Source of the DNA: Gerris lacustris | Taxonomy: Eukaryota > Arthropoda > Insecta > Hemiptera > Gerridae | Length of the DNA: 64,000 nt | Assembly: GCA_951217055.1 (NCBI GenBank) | Contig: OX578284.1 | Coordinates: 17,535,187-17,599,186, forward strand | Direction: 5' to 3' | Made by a program: the position numbers and the translations under genes | In this document: positions 37,693 through 49,700 of the stretch, piece by piece | How positions within the stretch are numbered: position 1 is the first letter of the stretch | Layout of the letters: every line of letters begins with the position of its first letter | Notes under the pieces: model-generated | What the model saw: only the letters and a program-made list of their open reading frames with translations | Databases searched by the model: none | What the model was told of the DNA's origin: nothing

Positions 37693-39270
37693 GTTGTGGA
37701 GAGCGTAAGCCTTTAATGGATGACTTAGGGCTAGTACGTCGCTTTATCTGCTGTATAAACCTGAGAATTTGTATACACAACCAATTAGTTGCCACTTCGC
37801 ATAAGAAGCTACTCCGTGAGCAACAATCAGGGGGGCTAATCTGTAGTTAATACTTCGCAGAATTTTTTATTATGTATATGTTTGTAATATGCCTTCAGAT
37901 AAAAGACTAAAACAAGAAGCTGATACATTTTAAGAAAACAGAAAGTATACTTTGAAGAGGAAGTATGCAAAAAAGAAAAAATAAATAAATAACTCAGACA
38001 GACTTCATTCACTATAAATTTGGACTTGTAAAACGAGAAGAAGCCAACTAGAACTCTGCATTCAGAAAAAAACCGACCTGAAGACTGTACCATACAGCTA
38101 TCTATTTACAGGGGACATGACAGTACTGTTTCAACTATTAGAAACTATGAATTTGATTTATTGACTGTTGTAAATATTCTAACTGATAGAGGCACTTGAA
38201 GTCGGTTTGCATTTGGGCTCATTTGTCTGGGTGTCAAGTAGGATTGTAGGATTTATAAGTGTTTTTACTACGTTTTTATTAGCTTGCTTTCTTGTTTGTT
38301 TGTTTGTTTGTCCAGTACAAATCTTGCAATCAATTTTTAACTAACTTCCCGAGTAGCTAGACATTTGAAACTTTTAGAATAGCTCAGAACATGATGACAA
38401 TGCATTATTTTAATACTTTTAGCCATCTTTCAGGTGAATTTAATTCGTTTTCAGCAAATTTTGCTATGGAATGTTTTTGTATGGAAAGTTAGTTCGGAAA
38501 AAATCCGCAAGTTATTTTATTTGTTTTGACATATCCCATATTTACGATCTTCATTTTGACGGGTTTCAAATTTATGACTTATGACAGAAAATTTAAAAAC
38601 ATAGTATATAAAAAGTTCTTTTTATCTTGTAATTATTGAAAGTTTAGGTTTTGTCACATCGCTATGTTAATTCCATTAAAACTGTTTCTGAAATATTTAC
38701 AAAAAACTGGTAATTCACTATACAGCTAATTGACCTCAAAGAGGTGTTATTTATTAAAAAAATTATATCTTTATATTATTAATAACTATAATATAATGTA
38801 TAATATGTATATTTATATATTATTAATATAAGATAAATATCCCTTCCTAAATTTAATTTTATAAACATAATTTGGGAAGAGGCATTTGTTTTTATCTTAC
38901 TATTAAAAATCGAACCTACATCTTCATCAATTCTATATCATAAATACCTTATAAAGAGGTTATTCACGGTTGATGACTGAAGTTGACTTGTGACTCTCAC
39001 ATCATTGGCATTCTCCTGATTATTAGTGGTTAAAATACCTAACTGCCGCTGCCGCTCAGGAAACCATGCTCTGATCCTGCAAATATCACACATACAGATC
39101 ACTACTTGAACGAGCATAGAGTGAGTTCTTTATTTCAGAGACTTGAGCTTTGAAAAGTTTGTTTGGCACACAGGTGCATTTCAGCATTTGTGACAACTGA
39201 TTAGTTTTTAGATATTTCACACTTAATATTTTTCAAGATGGCTGACAATATAGGATAATAGTAGGTAACT
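37693..39270. other. Intergenic DNA with repeat fragments
   Basis: 38250-38650 is another copy of the large dispersed repeat (GTTTGTTTGTTTG at 38293 and CATTTTGACGGGTTTCAAAT near 38550). The rest shows no gene. Confidence 0.55.
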
Positions 39271-39274
39271 ATTA

Positions 39275-39686
39275 CAGTAGAACCTCGATAATAATAAGAA
39301 GTGTCTCAAGGGGATCAGGGAAACAGTCTTGTTCTCAAGGTGCTCTTTTTGTTGAGGGTCGTGTAATCAAAGTTATTTTGACTATAAGTCGTGTTATCGA
39401 GGTTAATGGGCGGGATTTACAAGTCTAGACTTGTTCAAGGTCGACCCATTCCTGTATAGAGTCACATTATAGGAGGTTGACTTCTCAAAAGGACTTGTTA
39501 TAGAGGTTCTGAGTTACCTTGTGAATTGGGAAAAATCCGTATTATTGAGGTTGTTTGGATAGTAATAGTCGCGTTAGAGAGGATAATTTAACATTATGTG
39601 TTATGGCAATCTCAAGGGGATTTGAAAAGTGCATTTGTAATTGAGGTTGTCGTGTTATTGAGGGTTGTGTAAGCGAGGTTCTACTG
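39275..39686 (+). mobile_element. Pogo-like MITE, copy 2 (intact ends)
   Basis: TA-flanked (39273-39274 and 39687-39688), with inverted ends CAGTAGAACCTCG. 412 bp. GTGTTATTGAGGTT-like words recur through the body. Confidence 0.85.
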
Positions 39687-39699
39687 TATATTCTAAAAA

Positions 39700-41690
39700 A
39701 AAAAAAAACGTATGGGAGTAACAATATCTAAAGAAGTAGGTACCAAAGGTTTATGCTTATGGCATGTGGCATGTTACATATTATATAAAAGCTTTGGTCA
39801 GTTAGATTAAGAATATGTTAGTTTTCCCCTGAATAATATTTCCTGGTAGCCATACTATAAAGAATTATGGCATAAGACTCGAAGGCTATTATAATACAAA
39901 TTTTTCTGTGCGAGTTCATTATGCGCATCCTTAGTAATATATACCACGGAACTCATTAGGAGTTAAATATCATAACTGATCACTTAATAGAGTATTGTTC
40001 AATATTTTAAATATTTACAATTTGAACATCCAGACTTATGTCTTAAAACTATCCTTACTAGACGAAATGCTTAGGGCTTCCTCTGGGTAAAATATACGCA
40101 GCATTATATATATAAAAAAATAGCATAATATCTCCACTCACAGAATACAATATTATCTGAAGATTTCATAAGTTTTAAAAAATAACGGCTACAAACAGTC
40201 ATATGTTTGAATTGTATTTCCCGCCATCACCATATTTTACCGTTAAGTTGTGCAATTCAAAATATTTTAAAACTTATACTCTAATTATATTATATAATAT
40301 TATTGTTTAGATAAAACAAATTAAAATATTATTAATTATATTCTATTTAATATATTATGTAATTATTGTATTATTATAATACAATAAAATGTTCACTTAC
40401 TATTTATACATATTGCTATACATTTAATTTTTTGTTTAAAAAAACAATTATTTTTACTATATATTATAAATTATATAATTATATTTACTTTTAAACTAAT
40501 TCATTCAGTTTCTATAAGGAAAATCTTAATTATTTTTGCACGGATTATAATTCCCGCGTAATTATTTCCCTCTTATGGCGTAAGCGTTTATAACCGTCTT
40601 TACGGCCCACACAACCACAAAACCCATAACCGAACAAATTTTTTTTCACAAGTGACGCTCTGAAAACGGTTTGTTTTTCTGTTTTGAACTCTCGGTTTTA
40701 ATTTGTTATTAATGCTTTGTAACATCGTCAGTTCTATAATTTTCGATCTTATTTTGTTGTTATAATTTTAATTTTTTTTTTATTAACTTCAAAACATTAT
40801 ATCTTGTGACAGTTTGGTTTGTTTTTTTCAAATTCTATTTCAGTACGTAAAGCGTGGAGTTTGTCGAGTTCATTTGCCTTATAAACTTCGCATAACGTGT
40901 AACTGCCTAGTTCAAAATCTTTATATTTTTTTAACTGACTAAATAAGTGTTATTTTTTTTAATCTGTGAACTATACTTCATTATAGTAAAGGATATACAT
41001 TTATATGTTAAAGGTATTTAATTTTTATTTTTAATACGTTGACATTTTGTTTATTTCTACTTGTTTAAATATGTCCAATTAATAATCCATCGTATGTTGT
41101 TTTTAAATTTACGTGGAATAAAAGTTATAAATAATATTACTTTCAAAATAGAAATCTTATCACTTTCTTGGTCGGACTTTGTACTATTGAGAGCAAATTT
41201 GGTCGATAAAACCCCACTCAATTACTTATTAATGGTCCGAGTATAGAAGGGTTTGTTTTTATATAAGAACATTTTTGTATAACTGTGGTACGGAGCTAGA
41301 TGTTTTGAAATATTCTTTGTTATTCAACGAAAACAGTTTATTATCAGAAGCTAGTTGGCGCCAAATCGGCTATCAAACTAGTTTTAAAAAAGTATATACA
41401 CTTAATAACTTCTTCTCCAAGTCTAAAGTGTTTAAGATTTATCTCTTTTTTTATAAAACAATAATTTCTAATCTTATTTATTAGAAAAGGAAGCATTTAT
41501 TTATCGTTTTAATTGACAACAAACGTAGATATATTAATTGTAGGTATTGCCCTAGATCCCTGAATTAATTGACTACCAGCAATAAATATTAACCAAAATA
41601 GCTTATTTTGAGTGTAGATGGAAATTTTTCAATACTATTTTGTCAGGCAAATACTCAATATATTAGTTATACAAATATTATAATTAGTAT
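39700..41690. other. Intergenic DNA; possible promoter near 40500-41000
   Basis: 40200-40500 is extremely AT-rich. 40540-40930 is richer in CpG (GCGTAAGCG, TTACGG, CTCGG) and has a TCAGTT initiator near 40729. It might hold the distal promoter of the Ki-67-like gene, 5 kb before the first candidate exon. This is speculative; no exon joins were proven. Confidence 0.2.
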
Positions 41691-41700
41691 TTACTCTATC

Positions 41701-42140
41701 AGTGTAAGGAAATCGAATGGAGAGCCAATGAGAGCTCACAATTTTGACATATGACCTTGTAGATATATAAATCTCGAGCTCTCATTGGCTCACCTTCAAT
41801 TTTCCTTCACTGTTTGAGTAAAATAGTAATTGTAATATTAGTATAGGGTCAGTGTAAGGAAATCAAACGGTGAGCCAATGAGAGCTCATAATTGTAATAT
41901 TATTATAGGGTCAGTGTAAGGAAATCGAACGGTTAGTCAATATGAGCTCACGATTTGGACATATGATCTTTTAGATTTAAAAATCTTTAGCTCTCATTGG
42001 CTCACCTTCGATTTTTCCCTTGCAGTTTGAGTAAATACTAATTGTAATATTAGTATAGGGTCAGTGTAAGGAAATTGAACGGAGAGCCAATGAGAGCTTA
42101 TGATTTTGACATATGATATGATCTTGTGCCACCTTCAATT
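41701..42140. repeat. 150-bp tandem of hairpin MITE units
   Basis: CAGTGTAAGGAAAT begins units at 41701, 41851, 41912 and 42062, spacings 150, 61 and 150. Unit 2 lacks 89 bp. Units have AGCCAATGAGAGCTC facing GAGCTCTCATTGGCT. Confidence 0.85.
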
Positions 42141-42582
42141 TTCTGCTTTTTTTGCTGTTTTAGCTGTCGATCAGAGCTGTTGAAACCACTTCTACCAAGT
42201 TAAAACTACAGTTAGTTCAGTTAGTTAACCCTATTGTTACCTTCGTGGCACTTAATATATTATTTACTACGTTTCTATGTTGTGTCAATAAGGATTTAAT
42301 ACAGTTTGTCTACAGTTTCGATCCAGATAGTCTATGGAAACCTAGATTAAATACGATTTAGGTCCAGATACGATACACTAAATTTTGGTCGAGAATCTGG
42401 ATCGAGTTTCATAGAAACACCTGAACTCAGAGTGTGATTGTGAGGGCCCCAAGCAGTCAAATTTGTCAAAAAATCACACTACACTCAACCAAAAACATAA
42501 CCTTTATTTGTCATTTTTAGTTTTGTTTTTAAAAAGAAACATAACAAACCTGTAATTCGTAGTTTCGGCCGAGATTTTGTGA

Positions 42583-42893
42583 TAGTTACTCATATTTAAA
42601 AAATTAAACATTATTTAATTTTAGGTACTTCTTTATTGTTTAGATCACAAATATTTTACACTACACACCATACCAGTTTCAGCATCTCTGCCATCGTCAG
42701 TGGTTAAGTACAAACTGAGTTTGTACTTAATGTACAAACTCTAACTACTTAATGACAATGGAAGACATGCTGAAACCAGTACGGTATTACTCAGAGCAGA
42801 GAAACCACTTCTACCAAGTGTAAAATATTTGTGATGTAGACAATAAAGAAGTACCTAAATTTAAATAGTGTTTTATTTTTTAAATATGAATAA
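42583..42893. mobile_element. Foldback element with about 75-bp arms
   Basis: The left arm, with TTAGGTACTTCTTTATTGT and CACAAATATTTTACACT, is mirrored at 42815-42890 with about 90 percent identity by eye. The centre has AAACTGAGTTTGTACTTAA, a further small palindrome. Confidence 0.7.
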
Positions 42894-42990
42894 CAAACCT
42901 GTTGAAAAAGGTGAAGGTTGCTAAATTATTTATTATATTGATTGGCGTATTGAATACGGATTTACTACTACTTATGGAAATACCTAATGG

Positions 42991-43330
42991 TCCAGGAGAT
43001 AGAGTGCAAAAAAGTGTCTTGACTAACATCAAGCTAGAATTTTGTATACAAGTCAATCTTTTAGCGCCTTTTAAGAATATGTGGTCGGCTAAGTTCGTCT
43101 GCGGGACATAGCTTGGCAATAGGCATTTGAAAAAAAAAAAAACTGGTGGAGAGCGACCATGTCTCACCAAATATGGTGGACGATGTGATTTTCATGATCC
43201 TGAGTACAGAATTAGTTAGTAGACCGAAAATCAAGTTGATGTTAGTTTGTCCCTTGACAGGTGACCACGTTGATTTTTAGTAATATTTGAAGAACTAACC
43301 TATCAAGTGTGAAAATAACATCACATTGTG
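42991..43330 (+). mobile_element. Single-arm relative of the 9196-9764 foldback
   Basis: TCCAGGAGATAGAGTGCAAA and then ACATCAAGCTAGAATTTTGT, as in the left arm at 9195. It runs through the centre (AGTAATATTTGA) and stops soon after entering the second arm. Confidence 0.75.
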
Positions 43331-43704
43331 TATATAAATGATAATATCCCTTTGTTTAATAAACTTTTCGTCTAAACTAAACGTCTTGGCTAAACTCGGC
43401 AATAGTGTACCCCTTCCGTGTAATCGATGTCTTTCGAAGTCGTACAGTTGGCTTCGATATATCAATTCATCCCTTCCATTCGTATATAATAATTATATAT
43501 GTATGGTTTGTTCATAGGAGAGTTGATATCCCTTTGTCAAAAAATACGTAGGAGTGAGAAGGGGTGCGCTATTGCCGATATTTACCGACGTCTTCTATAT
43601 ACCTAAATTTTGAAGTCTAATATAGTCAAAACAGTGTGTTGCATGCTCAGTTTGCCCCCAGGTTAACCCGAGAAGTAGTAGAGAATCGATAAAGAGTTAT
43701 CGCG

Positions 43705-45197
43705 TTTGCATTCGGAAATACCAACCTAATCTACTGACCATAGTTGTATACCTACAGAGTCAGTTGTGACCAAGCCCAGACCAGGGGTTTGCATTCGGAA
43801 ATACCAACCTAATCAACTGACCATAGTTGTATACCTACAGGGTCAGTTGTGACCAAGCCCAGACCAGGGGTTTGCATTCGGAAATACCAACCTAATCAAC
43901 CGACCATAGTTGTATACCTACAGGGTCAGTTGTAGGGATGGGCGGAACGGAACGTAACTATAAAAATAACTAGTTCCAGTGTTGGAACGGTTCCAATCGT
44001 TCCAAGATTTCATGGAACTACGTTATTTTTGGAACGACTTTGAAGTTTTTATTTTACTGTCGAGTTTCATTTAGTTAATAAATTTTTATTGTTTGAATTC
44101 GATACAAATTTGTTATCACCATTTTACAAAAAAATAATATCTTTTAAGAATTATCGAGCAAAATAATACGAAACGTAACTGATTAAAGAGGAAACGGAAA
44201 CGAGAAAACAGTAACGAAACTAAACAACTAACTTAAAGGGAACGTTAAAAACTCGTTTCTCTTGGAACGAAACTAATGATCTTCGTTCCAAGCGCCAATA
44301 CGTAACGTGTAACGTAACTGAAAAGACAAACCGGGAACGAGATAACGTAACGAAACTGTAACTCGGAGGGAACGTAAAAGATTCGTTTCGCGAGGAACGA
44401 AAACTATAGTTTCGTTCCAAGTTCCAGTTCCAGCCAAGCTGGAACGTAACGTGTGTGTCTTATGTCTTGTATAGTAGAGTAGAGTAATGGAGTGGGGATG
44501 AGAGCTCGAGTCTCCACATCACTCCAGTTATAGTGAAGCGTTATCTTTTTCTCTTTCTGAGACATAGATGCCTCTTTTCCGCTTTTTTTCTTTTAGGTCC
44601 ATAGTCAACTTCCTCTTGTCACTTTCGCCCTTCGCCACTCGTTTCGTTGTTTTAGTTTTGTATAGTTAGTAAAAATACGAAATAAACAGGTGAAATTTAA
44701 TTTGTTTTTTGTTTAGTTTTAGGATCTCGTTATGGAAAGAACATATTCTAGTATTTAAAAATATTATTTATACTGGTATAAAATATACTTTTAAGTAGTT
44801 ACCATAATGTTGTATCATTAACATTTTTATTATACTGTTTACTTGGTTGCAATTAAAATATCACTATAAAAAAATATAAGATAAAAAGATAAATAAAGAG
44901 ATCTTAATAATATTATTATAAAGTTTGTATTTAATTTCAACTTTTCATCGTCAGCGTCAGTGAAGAGTGGAACTATTTAATAAAGAAACGAAACTTATTG
45001 TAGAACGAACATGGACTAGACTCAGGAACACGTGAAGTATAAGAGAAACTGTTTCTTTGGAACATAAACTGATACGTTCCAAAAATAACTAGTTCCTGGA
45101 ACTAGTTATTGGTTTGGAACGAAACGTTGTAACTCGTTCCACTCATGGAACCGTTCCTCCCATCCCTAGTCAGTTGTGACCAAGCCCAGACCAGGGT
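43705..45197. repeat. 83-bp tandem repeat, three copies, split by an insertion
   Basis: TTTGCATTCGGAAATACC occurs at 43705, 43788 and 43871. The third unit stops at 43932 and resumes at 45177 after the hAT-like element; 62 plus 21 bases restore exactly 83. Confidence 0.92.
43933..45168. mobile_element. hAT-like element (1,236 bp) inside the 83-bp array
   Basis: Ends TAGGGATGGGCGGAACG and inverted TAGGGATGGGAGGAACG, flanked by the 8-bp duplication GTCAGTTG (43925-43932 and 45169-45176). GGAACG words and their complements are repeated many times inside both ends. No transposase. Confidence 0.9.
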
Positions 45198-45199
45198 GT

Positions 45200-45728
45200 T
45201 TGGTTTGATGAGTTAAGTAGTGATGGACATTATAAGGTACGAATAAAATAACTGTTTAATACACGTTTCTGAAACATTTCGACCCTAAAAGGTCATCTTC
45301 AGTCAGTTTAAAAACTAGAGGTGTTCGGTTTGTAAACGTAATATTACCTTCTGTGGTACTTAATTTAAAAGTTAACCACATTGTTTACTTCCGAGATTAA
45401 CCATCATATGTACCATGCCTTGTATAATATTATATTGCTTATGATGAAGAAGTAATTCTTTTAAAACAGTATTCAGTTCATAAATGTAGTTTCCATTACA
45501 ATAGATTTTTGGAACATTAAGTTTAGAGGACAGATTTTGGTTAATTGTATGTGTCTGAACAGGTGTGGCTTTTGCCATCTTTTCAACCTTTTGTGAACTT
45601 CCCAATTTTTCCTCTTTAGTACTCTATGGTTGGACATTGTGTATACTTTCATATTTAACTATTTAGATTGATATTAAATTATTTTAATTAATTACTTTAA
45701 GGTTTATTTTCTGTTATTTTTTTTATAG
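45200..45728. other. Intergenic DNA before the Ki-67-like gene
   Basis: Near 45265-45302 there is GACCCTAAAAGGTC inside a segment that on the minus strand reads CTGAAGATGACC then GGTCGAAATG, a pattern met at the ends of several invertebrate retroelements. A 77-codon minus-strand frame at 45372-45605 has no recognised motif. Confidence 0.35.
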
Positions 45729-45831
45729 GGTGGTTTAAAAAATGAACCTAAAGAAGAGATTATCTGTGTCAACTCTAATCATTAGAAGTTATTTCTTTTG
45801 AAGAATAACAACTTATCTGGCGCTATGAGCT
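45729..45831 (+). other. Candidate 5' untranslated exon of the Ki-67-like gene
   Basis: A T-rich tract ending TTTTTTTTATAG precedes 45729, and GCT|GTAAGTAATT follows 45831, giving a well-formed 103-nt exon. All three forward frames close inside it or soon after joining downstream, so it is untranslated, or it could be the tail of an unseen upstream gene. Its partner acceptor is probably 46669. Confidence 0.4.
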
Positions 45832-46669
45832 GTAAGTAATTCAAATAATATATATATTTATACATAAATTTACAGTTTTTAGGTGGTTAGCCAAATCTTT
45901 TTTTCTTATCTATGGATCTAGTTCAATTTGTTTTAGCACAGTGGAGATTTCTCTTAGTATGAAACTAAAATATAAGTCATTGATAACATCGACTCTCCTA
46001 GAATTCTGAATACAGTTTTTAAGAATTTTGGAGAGTCAAAATACCTATAAACCACATAAAAAAAAACATTTTCTCTCATCCTTATTGAATTAATTCACAT
46101 TTTTTAGAGACCTACTTCAATAACCTATTGAAGAAACCCTGTTTGAACCCTCATCTTCAAATTAATTTTATTTTGACCATTGCTATAATTAAAAATGTAA
46201 TGATTCTATTTTTTTGCCGAACACATCCCTTAAAATAAAGTTATTTGCTCTACCCATAGTATTTTAGCTTAAATTTCTGTATCTCTGAGGTAAATTATTG
46301 AAAGTCACATTTTAGTAATTACCGGAGAGCTATTTTGTACTCCTTACAAATGGAAAATTGAGTCGTCTTTCCTCAAAATATAGATTTTTATAATGTATTA
46401 CAATTACAGTAGATACCACAAAAAGTCAATTTAAAAAAAAAATGAACTTAAAATACTTAACCCTGAGGCACAGATTTGACATTTATTAACCTGGGAGTGC
46501 TTAAGCCCCCTGAGCAAAAGCACTTTTAAAATACGTATTTATCTCTACAATTCAGACCTTTATGGACAATCTAACCTCTAAAAATAGATCAGCAAGTCCA
46601 TCAAACAACTCTTAAAATTATTATACCTTTTATATTTTTTAATGGTTATTTAAATTATTTATTTTTCAG

Positions 46670-46762
46670 TTATTATGAGACCCCAGTTTTCTTCCATAAA
46701 GCAGAGTTGATTGGGACAAAAATATAAAGGTCCCGAGGGGACTAAAATTCCCCATACAGGAA
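46670..46762 (+). other. Probable 5' UTR part of Ki-67-like exon 1
   Basis: TTATTTATTTTTCAG ends at 46669, a strong acceptor. The 93 bases between it and the ATG hold an in-frame stop at 46697 and an 11-codon upstream ORF at 46675-46710. Alternatively a weaker acceptor ending 46759 (CCATACAG) could join an upstream coding exon two bases before the ATG codon context. Confidence 0.45.
46675..46710 (+). promoter_or_regulatory. Upstream ORF in the Ki-67-like leader
   Basis: ATG with A at -3, eleven codons (MRPQFSSIKQS) and TGA, ending 52 nt before the main ATG. If 46670-46762 is exonic, this would be translated first and could lower or gate translation of the main frame. Confidence 0.3.
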
Positions 46763-49700
46763 ATGAAAACACCAAAACCAGCCATGAAACCGAACTTAGG
46801 CTCTGTTACCAAGAAGACTCCTTCTTCTAGTGTAAGATTTAATCCTGTGACTTCTGTTATGAGGTCTCGATCTTCTCCTCCATCTACCTCAAAAAGTTCA
46901 GGAGTGAAATCTCCAAAACCACAAATTCGCCCTAATGTCGTCAGGAAGTTGGTGACTCCTTTAAGAGTCTCTAGAATATCAAGTCATATTAGTCAAGCTA
47001 AGTCTACTCCATCTTTAGTTGCCGGAGGGCGGAGCAAACTGGTTACTCCCTCGAAATCAATGTTCAGTAGGGATGCATCCTCTTCACACAGTTCTATTGA
47101 CAGGTTAGGCTCATCTTCAGTTCCAAAAAAAATGCTGAGCAAAGTTTTTAGATCCGAATCTTCTCCGTCATTAAAGACAACTGGTAACAAAAATGTTCCA
47201 ACTTCATCTATCGTCAAATCTAAAATTCCCTTGAAATTTTCTGGTAAACCACCTTCTAAACCAAGACGATCGCTTTCTGCTCCTTCCATAAATATGCAGA
47301 ATAAAAGTCCTTTCCATGCTAAGTGCCACGTTGAACATCAGAGTAAGTCTTCATGGTCAGCCAGTAAAAAGATGTTGACTCCCGGTAGAAATCCCCATGT
47401 ACAATCCACCTCTGGGATGGTCAAAACACCCAAGTCGGGTCTGAAATTACCTTCTACACCTAAATCTCTTGTGAAAAGCACAGGAAAAAATACTGTGATA
47501 TCTTCTACATCTGAAAAATCAAAATTGAAAAACTCTATGAGGTTCTCAACATCTATGCCTTCCTTAAGAGCCTCCAGATCCATGATTTCAAAAGAGGTTG
47601 ACTCTCGCGTGTCAAGGAACATACAAGAAAACAGTATGTTTGACAGTAGGAGCTCTCGTAGAAGTCTTACAATGATGGCGTCCACTGACTTCAGTTGTTA
47701 CAATAGTAGTAGTGGATCAGGAATTCTCAATTTGGAAGCTGACTTGACAGATAGTCTCGCAATGAAGTCTATTAAAGACGAAAAACAATTTTTGGATGCT
47801 TCATTTGCTACAGATATTATTAGTTCGACCCCGATGGTTCAAAACAAAGGTGTAAAGTCAGCTTTGTTTCAGAGTAAAGCTTCAAACTCTAGCTCTGATT
47901 CTAGAAAAAGGGGGTCATTAACAGGAGTTTCCAGAGAGGCCGATTCAATGAGAAGCCCTTTTAATGTTAAAGTCACAACATCTAAATCCACGTCTGTTAG
48001 AAGATCAAAATCAGCTGAAAAATTGTCTAATATTAGTAGATCTGTGATATCTAACAAAAGTATCTCTTCAGTACCTCTTTCGGCAAGCCCTTTCAATAAA
48101 TCTGAAGGGAAAACACTGTTACTTTTCTCTCCAACTCCTGATAAAAAATCATTAAGATCAAACTCCAAAGCTGAAACAACTGTTAATGCTGAAATGTCAT
48201 CATTGAAGAAAATTAAGGAACCACTAAGTTCTTCAGGAAGTAGTGGTTGGTTGTCTAAGAGTGCTAGAAAAAGGTTATCAATGGGTGATTCTATGTTAGT
48301 AAATGTCAGTAACCCCTCCTTTAGTCATTTGGAGGGGGACACTAATTCACCAATGTTAGAAAACTTGTCTACACCATTATTCACTGATTTGGATGAATCT
48401 TCTGGTATAGTCTCACAAACACGGAGTAAAGTTGACATGAGCCTTTCAACTGTTAAATCCCCAAGGATATCAGTAAAGCCATTGAGTTCCTTAATTGAAA
48501 ATTACGGATCCAAGAAGGATTCATTCAAAAGAAGATTGTCTGAACCTTCAAAAAATATTTTGAAACAGGTAAACAAAAAGTTAAGTAAAACTATTCAGCA
48601 TGTTGGACGAACTTCGCTAAGGAATAAGGTTGATAAAACACCTGTAATCAAACTCAATTTCAAACCACTTACTAAGTCAATGCAGAAATTGACTGCTGTC
48701 AAGCAACTGATGAGAAGCAGTTCGGCTGAAAAAATAGTTACTAAATTAAGCTCACTTCCTAACTTAACAAACAAATCACTTAAATCTGTTATTGCATGTG
48801 CTTCACCAAAGGCTAAGTCCACTCCTGGCAAGTCTATTGAAACACCGAAGACTAAGTCCACTCCTGGCAAGTCTATTGAAACACCGACGACTAAGTCCAC
48901 TCCTGGCAAGTCTATTGAAACACCTACGACTAAGTCCACTCCTGGCAAGTTTATTGAAACACCGAAAACTAAGTCCACTCCCAGAGTGTCTGTCAAAACA
49001 CCAGAAACTAAATCAACTCCTGCCAAGTCGAGTGGAGCTAAAGTATTGATAGCTAAATCAAAGACACCTTTAATAACCAAACCCAGTTTCAAACATCAAA
49101 GTAAATCTGTACAGAAATTATCTGCTGCTAAACAAATGCAACTGATAAGAAGCAAATCTGCTGAAAAATTAGTGACAAAATTATCTTTATTTCCTAATTT
49201 AACAAAAAAATGTACAATACATACTTCTCCAAAGATTGAATCAACCACTAGTAAATCTGTTACACCAAAGCCTTTATCAACACCTATCAAAACAGTTTCA
49301 GCTAAAAAATTGGTAGCTGCTAGAAGTAGTAAATCTGTTGAAACTCCAAAGACAAGATCAACCCCTGGAAAGTCTGTAGGAACTCCAAATATAAGATCAA
49401 CCCCTGGAAAGTCTGTAGGAACTCCAAATATAAGATCAACCCCTGGAAAGTCTGTAGGAACTCCAAATATAAGATCAACCCCTGGAAAGTCTGTTGAAAC
49501 TCCAAATATAAGATCAACCCCTGGAAAGTCTGTTGAAACTCAAAACAATAAGGCAACTCCTGAAAAATCAGGTTCAGCCAATAAATTGGTAGCTACACCA
49601 ATAAATAGGTCTGTTAAAACACGAGAAACAAGATCAACCCTTAATAACTCTGTTGAAACACCTGTAGCTATTTCAACTACTGATGAATCAGGTTCAGCAA

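Noticed and set aside
43705..43932. CRISPR-like direct repeats, also considered for 2113-2735
   Set aside because: The arrays are contiguous tandem repeats without unique spacers, and the DNA is eukaryotic.
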